In this document: positions 1-5,558 of the stretch, piece after piece
Layout of the letters: every line of letters begins with the position of its first letter
Numbering within the stretch: position 1 is the stretch's first letter
DNA from: Archaeoglobaceae archaeon
GTDB taxonomy: Archaea; Halobacteriota; Archaeoglobi; Archaeoglobales; Archaeoglobaceae
Assembly (NCBI GenBank): GCA_027066965.1
Contig: JAMOMT010000175.1
Coordinates: 1 to 6,038 of the forward strand
Direction: 5' to 3'
Length of the DNA: 6,038 nt
Made by a program: the position numbers and the translations under genes
The notes under the pieces: model-generated
The model's database searches: none
What the model was told of the DNA's origin: nothing
Seen by the model: only the letters and a program-made list of their open reading frames with translations

Positions 1-265
1 GAACGAATATTCCCTTTGGAGCATCCAGATCTATCATAACCACAGCTATGCTCTTCGCTTTTTTACTGACATTTTCGAGTATTATTGGAGGAGAGATATC
101 AGCTCCATCGCACGTGTAATTTTTCGGAAACTTGCTGAAAGGCAGAATTATTTTCAGTCCACTCTTCTCGCTTGCGTTCGGCAGCTTGAGCGTGTGAGAT
201 GTGTGAGACGCACAGCAACACATCAGTGCTGAAATCAACACGAGCGCGATCAGCTTCCTGTCCAT
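1..265 (-). CDS. YbhB/YbcL (PEBP / Raf-kinase-inhibitor-like) exported protein, N-terminal part
   Basis: Reading leftward from the ATG at 265-263 gives 88 complete codons before the window edge cuts the gene. Residues 1-18 (MDRKLIALVLISALMCCC) look like a signal peptide: a basic start, a hydrophobic stretch, then Cys16-Cys18. That suggests export and perhaps lipid anchoring, although the lipobox is not canonical. Residues 46-60 (FPKNYTCDGADISPP) and 72-88 (SIAVVMIDLDAPKGIFV) match the two hallmark N-terminal blocks of the phosphatidylethanolamine-binding-protein family, in its small prokaryotic YbhB/YbcL branch. The usual DPDAP is DLDAP here (79-83). The rest of the family fold, including the HWV-type block after the DAP motif, lies outside the window. 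Prokaryotic members have no settled biochemical role. A weak GAGGG lies 3 bases before the ATG. It is transcribed divergently from the regulator at 471. The family call is fairly secure and the anchoring is an inference. Confidence 0.82.
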   Translation of the reverse strand, partial: MDRKLIALVLISALMCCCASHTSHTLKLPNASEKSGLKIILPFSKFPKNYTCDGADISPPIILENVSKKAKSIAVVMIDLDAPKGIFV

Positions 266-470
266 GTCCCTCTTTTTTACCCCGCTTGTTTTCAGCTCTT
301 TCGCTTTGACTTATGAGTGTTATGATGTTAATGTTGCATCTAAGTATTTTAGCTAGTAGATAAACGATTAAACTTAAACCTAAATAAATGAGCTGGCCAC
401 TGAAACTGTAAGCCGCAGAGTTAAAAAAATTCGAAAACTCTTTTAACATCCGTTAGATGTAAATTCAACG
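266..470. promoter_or_regulatory. Divergent intergenic region between the PEBP gene and the FilR1 regulator
   Basis: This AT-rich stretch of 205 bases separates two divergent genes and should hold both promoters. For the leftward gene, AAAATACTTA on the minus strand (341-350) is a possible TATA box, which would give a leader of about 55 bases; this is weak. For the rightward gene see the box at 441-448. The stretch 361-389 carries short repeated TAAAC/TAAAT units at a roughly 6-base period (369, 375, 381, 385). GATGTTAA at 324-331 is the exact reverse complement of TTAACATC at 443-450. I see no convincing gene here. A minus-strand reading frame covering 99-449 crosses it, but overlaps the PEBP gene in another frame. 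Confidence 0.5.
433..463 (+). promoter_or_regulatory. Probable promoter of the FilR1 regulator with overlapping inverted repeat
   Basis: CGAAAACT (432-439) followed by TTTTAACA (441-448) resembles an archaeal BRE plus TATA box. Its centre is about 26 bases before the ATG at 471, the spacing expected if transcription starts at or next to the start codon. No Shine-Dalgarno motif precedes the ATG (AAATTCAACG), which also fits a leaderless mRNA. TTAACATC (443-450) and GATGTAAA (456-463) form an imperfect inverted repeat (7 of 8 bases) around a 5-base spacer, overlapping the box and the space downstream. That is a common place for an archaeal repressor or autoregulator to bind. The role is inferred from position only. 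Confidence 0.45.
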
Positions 471-1307
471 ATGAAAGACCTTACGGAGGCTCTAAGGGCT
501 ATAGCGAGCGACGGCAAGCTGAGTATACTCAGGTGCCTCGTAAAAAGCGACATGACGCATAACGAGCTACACAAGGCCCTTGGAATATCTTCATCTACTC
601 TTTCGAGAAGTTTAAAATCCCTCGTAAAGTGCGGAATCGTCAGAAAGGAGGGCAGGTACTACTCCCTCACGGGAATGGGACATTTTCTCACGGAGTATCT
701 CTGCAACCTTGAGGAAATAGCTGAGAGTTTCGACATTGTCAGCAGCTCGAGGTTCGCGAAGGAGGTTCCGGTGGAGCTAAAGCCGGGAATTGTGAGGCTG
801 AAAAACGCAGAGAGGTACGAGAACCCTTACGAAGCTCTCTTGAAAACTTTCGACGATTTCAGGGAGCTATCGTCTTACGGAAACTTCATAGATGGAGTTG
901 TCGTTGATGGGCTCATAAAGTACGTGTGGCTGAAGTGTGCAGAAGGTGTCAGAGTAAAGTCCCTCGTTTACGGAAATGTTCTTGAGAGGAAGGTGATCGT
1001 GGGAGCAAGCGTCTTGTGTAGGATGTGTGAGAGAAGGGAGGACGTAGAAGAGGTACTTTCGGCTCTAAGGAAGAGACTCGAAGTAAGAGTTGCGGAGCCC
1101 CCCGTTCAACTCGCAATATTCGACGGCAAGGTCCTCTACCTGCAGATACTTCCAGACGAGACGTTTGAAGCCCCCGTTTTCGTTACTAGGGACAGGAAGT
1201 GCATAAAGTGGGCGAACTGTGTTTTTGAGCACTTCTGGGAGAGGAGCGACGAAGTCGACTATGTTTCAAAACTCGAAAGCTACTGTGCCCCTCAGCTGAA
1301 GCTGTAA
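471..1307 (+). CDS. Winged-helix transcriptional regulator with FilR1 (DUF1724-type) domain
   Basis: This is a 278-residue DNA-binding regulator of a type common in methanogens and Archaeoglobales. Residues 5-75 form an ArsR-like winged helix: a helix with SDGKLSILRCLV, the turn MTHNELHKALGISSSTLSRSLKSL with the recognition helix near 40-51, and a wing at 57-67 (VRKEGRYYSLT). Residues about 125-255 match the FilR1 middle/C-terminal domain, ending in the typical pattern LEVRVAE...LAIFDGKV...VFVTRDRKCIKWANCVFEHFWER. The length fits the family (about 250-280). It holds nine cysteines, including Cys183-x-x-Cys186 and Cys244/Cys250 in the presumed sensor domain, which could allow redox or metal sensing; that is an inference. 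No transmembrane segment or signal peptide is visible. It is monocistronic, probably leaderless, and its last 16 bases overlap the end of the opposing fumarase beta gene. Targets are unknown and the ligand cannot be told from sequence. Confidence 0.85.
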   Translation: MKDLTEALRAIASDGKLSILRCLVKSDMTHNELHKALGISSSTLSRSLKSLVKCGIVRKEGRYYSLTGMGHFLTEYLCNLEEIAESFDIVSSSRFAKEVPVELKPGIVRLKNAERYENPYEALLKTFDDFRELSSYGNFIDGVVVDGLIKYVWLKCAEGVRVKSLVYGNVLERKVIVGASVLCRMCERREDVEEVLSALRKRLEVRVAEPPVQLAIFDGKVLYLQILPDETFEAPVFVTRDRKCIKWANCVFEHFWERSDEVDYVSKLESYCAPQLKL

Positions 1308-1843
1308 AGTGAGTTACCTTTTGAGTCTATTCCTACCACGCAGGGGCCAAAGTTCCTAACTCTGAACACATAAACGGCCTCTGCCATTCCTAAGTCCTCC
1401 CAGTATACTTTCTCCACGTTTTCTATCCTGTCCGCAGCTAGAGCTCCAGCTCCCCCCGGAAAAGCGAGGTATACCCCTTTCCCCATCAGGGCCCTCCTGA
1501 CTTCTTCACCCATACCTCCCTTTCCTATTATCACGGGGCAGGAAGTGAGTTCGAGCAGTTTTGGTGCGTATGGATTCATCCTCGCGGAAGTCGTTGGACC
1601 GGCTGATACGACTTCAATACCTTTCTTTCCTCTCCTTAACAGGGGACCACAGTGGTAAATCGGGCAGGAAAAAACTTCTTCTGGTATGTCGCTTTTTCTC
1701 CCGGAATCAAGAAGCTCCACAATTCTCATGTGCGCTCTGTCCCTTGCGGTCACGACTTTGCCCGTGAGGTAAACAACATCTCCCGCTTCCAGCTCTCTCA
1801 CAACTTCGGCAACTTCCTCGCAATTCAGGTGAAAAACTCTCAT
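1292..1843 (-). CDS. fumB: Fumarate hydratase, class I, beta subunit (TtdB-like C-terminal domain)
   Basis: Fumarase interconverts fumarate and L-malate in the cytoplasm. In most archaea class I fumarase is split into two chains, and this 183-residue protein equals the C-terminal domain of the one-chain enzyme. Family blocks appear in order: GDVVYLTGKVVTARDRAHMR (21-40), GPTTSARM (82-89), GKGGM (107-111), FPGGAGALAA (128-137), and WEDLGMAEAVYVF (148-160) followed by FGPCVVGIDSKGNSLY. The Thr-Thr/Arg pair of block two, Lys108 of GKGG and the arginines of the first block correspond to substrate-binding positions in structurally studied class I fumarases (assigned by motif, not alignment). The start ATG follows GGAAGTGAG at a normal ribosome-site distance. 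It lies 26 bases after the alpha gene, clearly in one operon. The tartrate dehydratase beta subunit is the main alternative. The 3' end overlaps the convergent regulator gene by 16 bp, leaving no room for a separate terminator. Confidence 0.95.
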   Translation of the reverse strand: MRVFHLNCEEVAEVVRELEAGDVVYLTGKVVTARDRAHMRIVELLDSGRKSDIPEEVFSCPIYHCGPLLRRGKKGIEVVSAGPTTSARMNPYAPKLLELTSCPVIIGKGGMGEEVRRALMGKGVYLAFPGGAGALAADRIENVEKVYWEDLGMAEAVYVFRVRNFGPCVVGIDSKGNSLYSFS

Positions 1844-1869
1844 TTTCTCTCACTTCCGTAAATCCAAGT

Positions 1870-2673
1870 TTATCCAATCACGGCAAAAGCCTTTCTGTTG
1901 GCCCAGCACTGTATGTTCACGGCAACTGGTAGAGAAGCGGTGTGGCAGCACTCGGTTTCCACGAGAACGGCAAGAGCTGTAGTCTTTCCACCCAGCCCCA
2001 TCGGTCCTATGCCGAGGGAGTTTATCTCCTCGAGAATCTCGAGTTCGAAGTTGTTCATTTTCCTGACGTCTCTCAACAGTGCCCTCTTGGCGAGGATTGC
2101 ACTCTCGTCAAACGTTCCTCCAATTCCGACTCCCACGAATATTGGAGGACAGGGCTTTCCTCCAGCCTCCTTCACGACGCTCACTATGACATCCTTTATT
2201 CTCCTCGCGTCTCCTGGCAGAAGCATCATCTGCCTCGAAACGTTCTCGCTCCCAGCCCCCTTAGGCATCACAGCTATTCTGACCTTGTCCCCCTCAACGA
2301 GCCTGCAGTGAACGATGGGTAAGTTTCCTACGTTCTCTCTCGTGATCGGGTGAACGGAATTCGGCCTTAGAGGAACTCTTTCGGTAGCTATCCTCACAGC
2401 TTCCCTCGATGCATCGTAAACGTCGAATTTCAGCTTTGCGTCAATCCCAACGTCAACGAATATGACTGGAATACCCGTGTCTTGGCACATTGGAACTCTT
2501 TTCTCTCTTGCGATTTCTACGTTTTTCAGCAGAGATTGCAGAATCATCTTTGCGTGCCCATCCTCTTTCTTTTCAGCCTCTCTGAGGAGTTCGAGAACAT
2601 CCTCTCCGAGTTCAGTCTCCGCTCTCCCTATGAGCTCCACCACCGTTTCGATGAACTCTTCCCGTCGAACCAT
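1870..2673 (-). CDS. fumA: Fumarate hydratase, class I, alpha subunit (iron-sulfur catalytic chain)
   Basis: This 267-residue chain carries the oxygen-sensitive 4Fe-4S cluster of class I fumarase and partners the beta chain encoded just downstream. All three cluster cysteines are present in their usual settings: Cys63 in PMCQDTG (61-67), Cys175 in GGKPCPPIFVGVGIGG (171-186) and Cys256 in VNIQCWANRKA (252-262). Other hallmark blocks are LRPNSVHPITRENVGN (102-117), MPKGAGSEN (136-144), NSLGIGPMGLGGKTTALAV (218-236) and HTASLPVAV (244-252). The length is normal for a split alpha chain and nothing appears missing. The ATG at 2673 is the first possible start, because an in-frame TAA lies 21 bases upstream of it. 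No Shine-Dalgarno motif precedes it, and a TATA-like box lies about 26 bases upstream, so the mRNA is probably leaderless. L-tartrate dehydratase alpha is the closest alternative; archaeal context favours fumarase in a full or partial TCA cycle. Confidence 0.96.
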   Translation of the reverse strand: MVRREEFIETVVELIGRAETELGEDVLELLREAEKKEDGHAKMILQSLLKNVEIAREKRVPMCQDTGIPVIFVDVGIDAKLKFDVYDASREAVRIATERVPLRPNSVHPITRENVGNLPIVHCRLVEGDKVRIAVMPKGAGSENVSRQMMLLPGDARRIKDVIVSVVKEAGGKPCPPIFVGVGIGGTFDESAILAKRALLRDVRKMNNFELEILEEINSLGIGPMGLGGKTTALAVLVETECCHTASLPVAVNIQCWANRKAFAVIG

Positions 2674-2692
2674 GGCTGCAAAGGTGTGGAGC

Positions 2693-2703
2693 TGTTAAAA
2701 TTC
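2693..2703 (-). promoter_or_regulatory. Probable promoter (TATA-like box) of the fumarase operon
   Basis: On the minus strand GAATTTTAACA occupies this stretch. The TTTTAA core (2695-2700) is centred about 26 bases upstream of the fumarase alpha ATG at 2673-2671, so transcription would begin at or within a base or two of the start codon. This matches the absence of a ribosome site before that ATG. It shares no obvious sequence with the two glycan-locus promoters. Confidence 0.45.
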
Positions 2704-2780
2704 CTGCTGGGGCATCGAAAACGTCAAGGAGGTGGTTTTGTTTAAACTGTTCGTTTCTTCTAAATCTGGTCGGAATCAGA

Positions 2781-2795
2781 AAAAGAATAAATATT
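2781..2795 (+). promoter_or_regulatory. Probable BRE/TATA promoter of the sORF-GH57-GT4 operon
   Basis: An A-rich BRE-like run (AGAAAAAG, 2779-2786) leads into AATAAATATT (2786-2795), a good match to an archaeal TATA box. Its centre near 2791 predicts a start site about 2812-2818, just at the ribosome site GGAGGTGGT (2815-2823) that precedes the TTG start at 2827. The stretch 2674-2826 contains no other likely rightward promoter. Assigned from sequence and spacing only. Confidence 0.55.
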
Positions 2796-2818
2796 ACGCA
2801 GTCGTAATTGTAATGGAG
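2793..2818 (+). promoter_or_regulatory. Candidate operator / leader element, copy 1 of 2
   Basis: ATTACG (2793-2798) and CGTAAT (2803-2808) form a perfect 6-bp inverted repeat with a 4-base spacer, placed between the TATA-like box and the expected start site. A second GTAAT at 2810-2814 pairs equally with ATTAC. The order TTACG, CAGT, TAATTGTAA (2805-2813) and GGAG (2815-2818) is repeated almost exactly before the second glycosyltransferase gene (5556-5583). The position is that of a repressor site that blocks initiation; a shared 5' leader element is the alternative. Confidence 0.5.
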
Positions 2819-2826
2819 GTGGTAAT

Positions 2827-2931
2827 TTGAAGAAGTCGAACCTGAAGCCGGTTGTGAACAAAATTGCCGAGGTGAGGATTGGTAGAGTTAGCTTCGTTAG
2901 AGTTTCGAGAGCCCTTGAAGAGGAGGAGTGA
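2827..2931 (+). CDS. Small basic ORF of unknown function (34 codons, TTG start)
   Basis: A TTG at 2827 opens a frame of 34 codons that reads (M)KKSNLKPVVNKIAEVRIG and continues to RALEEEE before TGA at 2929. I recognise no family. The N-terminal half is basic, the middle alternates Val/Arg in a strand-like way, and the end is a run of four glutamates. The case that it is real rests on three points. It has the strongest ribosome site in the window (GGAGGTGGT, 2815-2823, about 5 bases before TTG). It has codon use like its neighbours, without odd codons. The element TAATTGTAA plus GGAG stands 13 bases before this TTG, just as it stands 14 bases before the ATG of the second glycosyltransferase. 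An ATG at 2813 gives only five codons. It ends 30 bases before the GH57 start and would be its operon leader. It may be a regulatory leader peptide, a small protein, or a chance frame. Confidence 0.5.
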   Translation: MKKSNLKPVVNKIAEVRIGRVSFVRVSRALEEEE

Positions 2932-2961
2932 AGCTGAAGTTGAAAAATAAGGGGGAGATGC

Positions 2962-4416
2962 ATGGGTAAACGTGCTAAAATCTGTTTCGCTTTCGAGGTT
3001 CACCAGCCGTTCAGGCTCGGTAATGGTTTCGAAACCTGCGATTTCAGCAGGTGGTTTTCCCATTCGAACAGGGAAATATTGCTGAGGGTTGCTGAAAAGT
3101 GTTACGTACCTGCAACCCAGACAATCCTCGAAAACCTCGATTCGGGGTTCAAGTGCGCTTTCAGTCTTTCAGGCTTGGTTGTTGAGCAGCTTGAGATGTG
3201 GTGTAAGGATGCCTATGAACTGTTTGCCGAGTGTGCGAGACACAAAAATTGTGAGTTCCTCGCTCAAACGTACTTTCACAGTCTTTCGAGTCTGTTTAAG
3301 GACAAATCCGAGTTCGAGAAGCAGGTCAGGATGCACGCCTCGATGCTTAGGGAAAAGTTTCGAGTTAAACCCGAGGTTTTCGAAAACACCGAGCTGATAT
3401 TCGACAGCTCGATCGCCTCTTGTGTTAAGAGGATGGGATTTAAAGCCATTTACGCTGAGGGCTGCGATAGACTCCTCAGGGGTAAGAGCCCGAATCACGT
3501 TTATTCCTGTAACGGAATAAAAGTCCTAATCCGAAACTTCCAGCTTTCCGACGACATAGCATTTAGGTTCTCCTGCAGGGACTGGGACAAGTGGCCTCTG
3601 ACAGCCGAAAAGTACGCGGATTGGCTTTCCAGAACGCCAGGAGACTGTATTAACATCTTTATTGATTACGAGACATTTGGGGAGCACCACTGGAAGGAGA
3701 GCGGGATATTCGAGTTCCTGAGGTGGTTACCTCTCGAGTGCGAGAGGAGGGGACTGAACTTCGCTCTGCCGTCGGAAGTCGCAGAGATGAAGGTAGTGGG
3801 AGAACTAGAGGCCAGAGAGACTACCAGCTGGGCAGACGTTGAGAAAGATGTTTCCGCTTGGCTTGGTAACGAAATGCAGAAGAGCGCCTTCACAGCTGTC
3901 GAGCACGCGGAGCCGTACGCAAGGAAGGACGGAACCAACAAGAGAATGTGGAGGTTACTGCAAACGAGCGACCACTTCTACTATATGGCGACGAAGCAGG
4001 GCTCTTCGGGAGAAGTGCACAGCTACTTTAGTCAGAGTGAACCCTTCAGGGCATTCTGCAGCTACATGGAGGCCATAAGCAGTTACGAGGAGTGCTGCGT
4101 GCGCAGGATGAAGAACGCTGACGTAGCTTGGAAGTTAAGGACTGTGAAGCCGGAGCTGGCCTTCCACTTCTACCTCGACGGTAACTACGTAACCTCTGCT
4201 CACTCGATGCACGAGCTGGCGTCAAAGCTCAGAGAGGTCGATGAGGAGAGCGTGAGACAGCACCACGTCAGAGGCGACTTTGGGAGGTGGATAAGGGATG
4301 TTCTGAATGACGAAGAGCTTGCTCGCAGAGTAGAGGAAGTGTCAGAACCTCTCAGGCTGAGACTTGCAGAGGTCGTGGAGGAGAGGGTGAGCGAGCTATG
4401 GAGTCTCTTAAAATAG
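2962..4416 (+). CDS. Glycoside hydrolase family 57 (alpha-amylase / glucanotransferase type) with extra C-terminal domain
   Basis: This 484-residue retaining glycosidase resembles the intracellular GH57 'alpha-amylase' of methanogen glycogen loci and should act on alpha-1,4-glucans. GH57 signatures are in order: HQP (14-16) in FAFEVHQPFRLG; AFSLSGLVVEQL (66-77); FLAQTYFHSLSSLF (99-112); FENTELIFDSSIA (140-152) with Glu144 as likely nucleophile; FIDYETFGEHH (233-243) with Asp235 as likely acid/base; and LLQTSDHFYYM (332-342). The catalytic part ends near 390. Residues about 395-484 form a separate domain (KPELAFHFYLDGNYVTSAHSM...EVDEESVRQHH...GDFGRWIRDVLNDEELARRVEE), which I associate with DUF5752. 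There is no signal peptide, so it is cytoplasmic. It has sixteen cysteines, many for its size. The start ATG follows GGGGGAG (2951-2957); an ATG at 2958 stops after three codons. The last 19 bases overlap the next gene, implying translational coupling. The exact reaction (hydrolysis, transfer or branching) cannot be settled. Confidence 0.9.
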   Translation: MGKRAKICFAFEVHQPFRLGNGFETCDFSRWFSHSNREILLRVAEKCYVPATQTILENLDSGFKCAFSLSGLVVEQLEMWCKDAYELFAECARHKNCEFLAQTYFHSLSSLFKDKSEFEKQVRMHASMLREKFRVKPEVFENTELIFDSSIASCVKRMGFKAIYAEGCDRLLRGKSPNHVYSCNGIKVLIRNFQLSDDIAFRFSCRDWDKWPLTAEKYADWLSRTPGDCINIFIDYETFGEHHWKESGIFEFLRWLPLECERRGLNFALPSEVAEMKVVGELEARETTSWADVEKDVSAWLGNEMQKSAFTAVEHAEPYARKDGTNKRMWRLLQTSDHFYYMATKQGSSGEVHSYFSQSEPFRAFCSYMEAISSYEECCVRRMKNADVAWKLRTVKPELAFHFYLDGNYVTSAHSMHELASKLREVDEESVRQHHVRGDFGRWIRDVLNDEELARRVEEVSEPLRLRLAEVVEERVSELWSLLK

Positions 4417-5531
4417 CCTTCTTCTGCTGGGAAAGCCTCTACACCGAGAGGGTTGGAGGGCTCGCCAGAGCAGCAACTCACCTCGCGGAGGAACTCGCAA
4501 AGCATCATGAAGTTCACTTCTTCACAAGAGGTCTTGGCGATCTCGAAGTTAAAGGTGTGAACTACCACTGTTGCATGCCTCACGGCTTTAACATAGTCGA
4601 TTATTGCAGGGACATGAGCTTAAAGCTTGTCGATAGGTTTAGGGAGTTTGATTCCCCAAGTTTTGACGTTCTCCACTTCCACGACTGGCACGTGGTTGAA
4701 GCTTTACACGCCCTGCAGGACAGAAGAACGGTTTTCACCTTTCACTCCACGGAGTACGGGAGGAGTGGCAACAGGTTTGGAGACTGGTGGGAATTCAGGG
4801 AGATCTCCGGCAAGGAGTGGTACGCCGGACTGATAGCGAAGAGGGTAACAACTGTCTCGAACGTGTTGAAAAACGAGGTGATGTGGCTTTACAATGTCCC
4901 GGACTGGAAGATAGATGTCGTTCCAAACGGTATACACCCGGAGGAATTCTGCTCGGAGGTAGATGCGGGAGAAGTGAAGAAGGACTACGGAATTCACCCT
5001 CTAGCACCCCTGATATTCTTCGCTGGTAGACTCGTCTACCAGAAAGGTCCGGATCTACTTCTCGACGCCATACCTCGCATGCTCGAGCACAGGTGGGACC
5101 TGAAGTTTCTGTTTGCCGGGGACGGAGACATGAGAGGATACCTCGAAAGCAAGGCGAGAGAAATGAACCTGCCCGCTAAGTTTCTCGGCTACCTGCCCGA
5201 CAGGGAGTTCGTTAGGTTGCTGAACTCAGCTGATATAGTAGTCATTCCAAGTAGAAACGAGCCTTTCGGCCTTGTCCTGCTAGAAGCGTGGAGCGCTAGG
5301 AGGTGTGTTGTGGCAACTGACGTTGGAGGGCTTTCGGAAAATATAGACAATTTTTATGACGGAATAAAGGTGTACCCAACTCCGGAATCCATAGCATGGG
5401 GTGTAAACTACATCGTTGATGATGCTGAGGGTGTCAGGCTGATGGGAGAGAGGGGGAGAAGGAAGGTGGACGAGAAGTTCAGGTGGAGCGTGGTTGCGAA
5501 GAGGATGCTAGAAGTTTACGGGAGAGTTTAG
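4398..5531 (+). CDS. GT4-type glycosyltransferase, glycogen-synthase-like
   Basis: This 377-residue GT-B enzyme probably transfers a nucleotide-activated sugar (ADP- or UDP-glucose) with retention, likely onto a glucan or a related acceptor. Visible in order: a glycine loop ERVGGLARAATHLAEEL (17-33), where the KTGGL lysine of GT5 glycogen synthases is absent; HFHDWH (93-98); FHSTEYGRSGNR (115-126); SNVLKNEV (154-161); VVPNGIHPEEF (174-184); FAGRLVYQKGPDLLLDA (208-224) with the phosphate-binding Arg211 and Lys216; a GDG at 241-243; and the signature E-x7-E, Glu288 and Glu296 in NEPFGLVLLEAWS. The fold is complete for GT4 and shorter than GT5 synthases (about 440-480). No signal peptide or membrane segment. 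The ATG lies inside the GH57 gene (19-bp overlap) behind GAGGGTGAG, 7 bases away, so the two are made together. The family is certain; donor and product are inferred. Confidence 0.88.
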   Translation: MESLKIAFFCWESLYTERVGGLARAATHLAEELAKHHEVHFFTRGLGDLEVKGVNYHCCMPHGFNIVDYCRDMSLKLVDRFREFDSPSFDVLHFHDWHVVEALHALQDRRTVFTFHSTEYGRSGNRFGDWWEFREISGKEWYAGLIAKRVTTVSNVLKNEVMWLYNVPDWKIDVVPNGIHPEEFCSEVDAGEVKKDYGIHPLAPLIFFAGRLVYQKGPDLLLDAIPRMLEHRWDLKFLFAGDGDMRGYLESKAREMNLPAKFLGYLPDREFVRLLNSADIVVIPSRNEPFGLVLLEAWSARRCVVATDVGGLSENIDNFYDGIKVYPTPESIAWGVNYIVDDAEGVRLMGERGRRKVDEKFRWSVVAKRMLEVYGRV

Positions 5532-5535
5532 TTCG

Positions 5536-5558
5536 TGTTATTTTTTAGTTTAATTTTA
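5536..5558 (+). terminator. Possible T-rich terminator after the GH57-GT4 unit
   Basis: Just after the TAG stop (5529-5531) comes a run rich in T on the coding strand, including six consecutive T residues at 5541-5546 and further T blocks at 5549-5551 and 5554-5557. Archaeal transcription often ends at such U tracts without a hairpin. The same stretch can be read as the promoter of the next gene, so both uses may overlap or only one may be true. TAGTTC (5529-5534) and GAACTA (5565-5570) are complementary, but too far apart for a convincing stem. Confidence 0.35.

Noticed and set aside
195..212. Short tandem repeat (TCTCACACA/TCTCACACG on the minus strand)
   Set aside because: Encodes a Ser-His-Thr doublet after the signal peptide; too short to be more than local slippage.
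99..449. Minus-strand frame of 116 codons with a hydrophobic N-terminal stretch
   Set aside because: It overlaps most of the PEBP gene in another frame, and its hydrophobic part is just translated AT-rich intergenic DNA. The PEBP frame has recognisable family motifs and a signal peptide.
1561..1861. Two plus-strand frames of 68 and 69 codons
   Set aside because: They lie opposite the fumarase beta gene, which has full family motifs; no recognisable protein results.
1898..2745. Several plus-strand frames of 78-137 codons
   Set aside because: Antisense to fumarase alpha; low-complexity Ser/Pro-rich translations typical of shadow frames.
2740..2747. GTTTAAAC perfect palindrome
   Set aside because: Eight bases in an AT-rich intergenic region is easily chance, and it has no positional link to either promoter.
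2738..2830. TTG-started 30-codon frame behind GGAGGTGGT
   Set aside because: Not listed as a gene: only about 1-3 bases lie between the ribosome site and TTG, and the frame passes through the presumed TATA box of the operon. Kept as a finding because of the repeated module.
2760..3063. Two minus-strand frames between fumarase and GH57
   Set aside because: Low-complexity translation across a promoter and the GH57 start; no ribosome site and no recognised domain.
4200..5029. Frames on both strands within the GH57 end and GT4 gene
   Set aside because: Shadows of two genes with clear family signatures.
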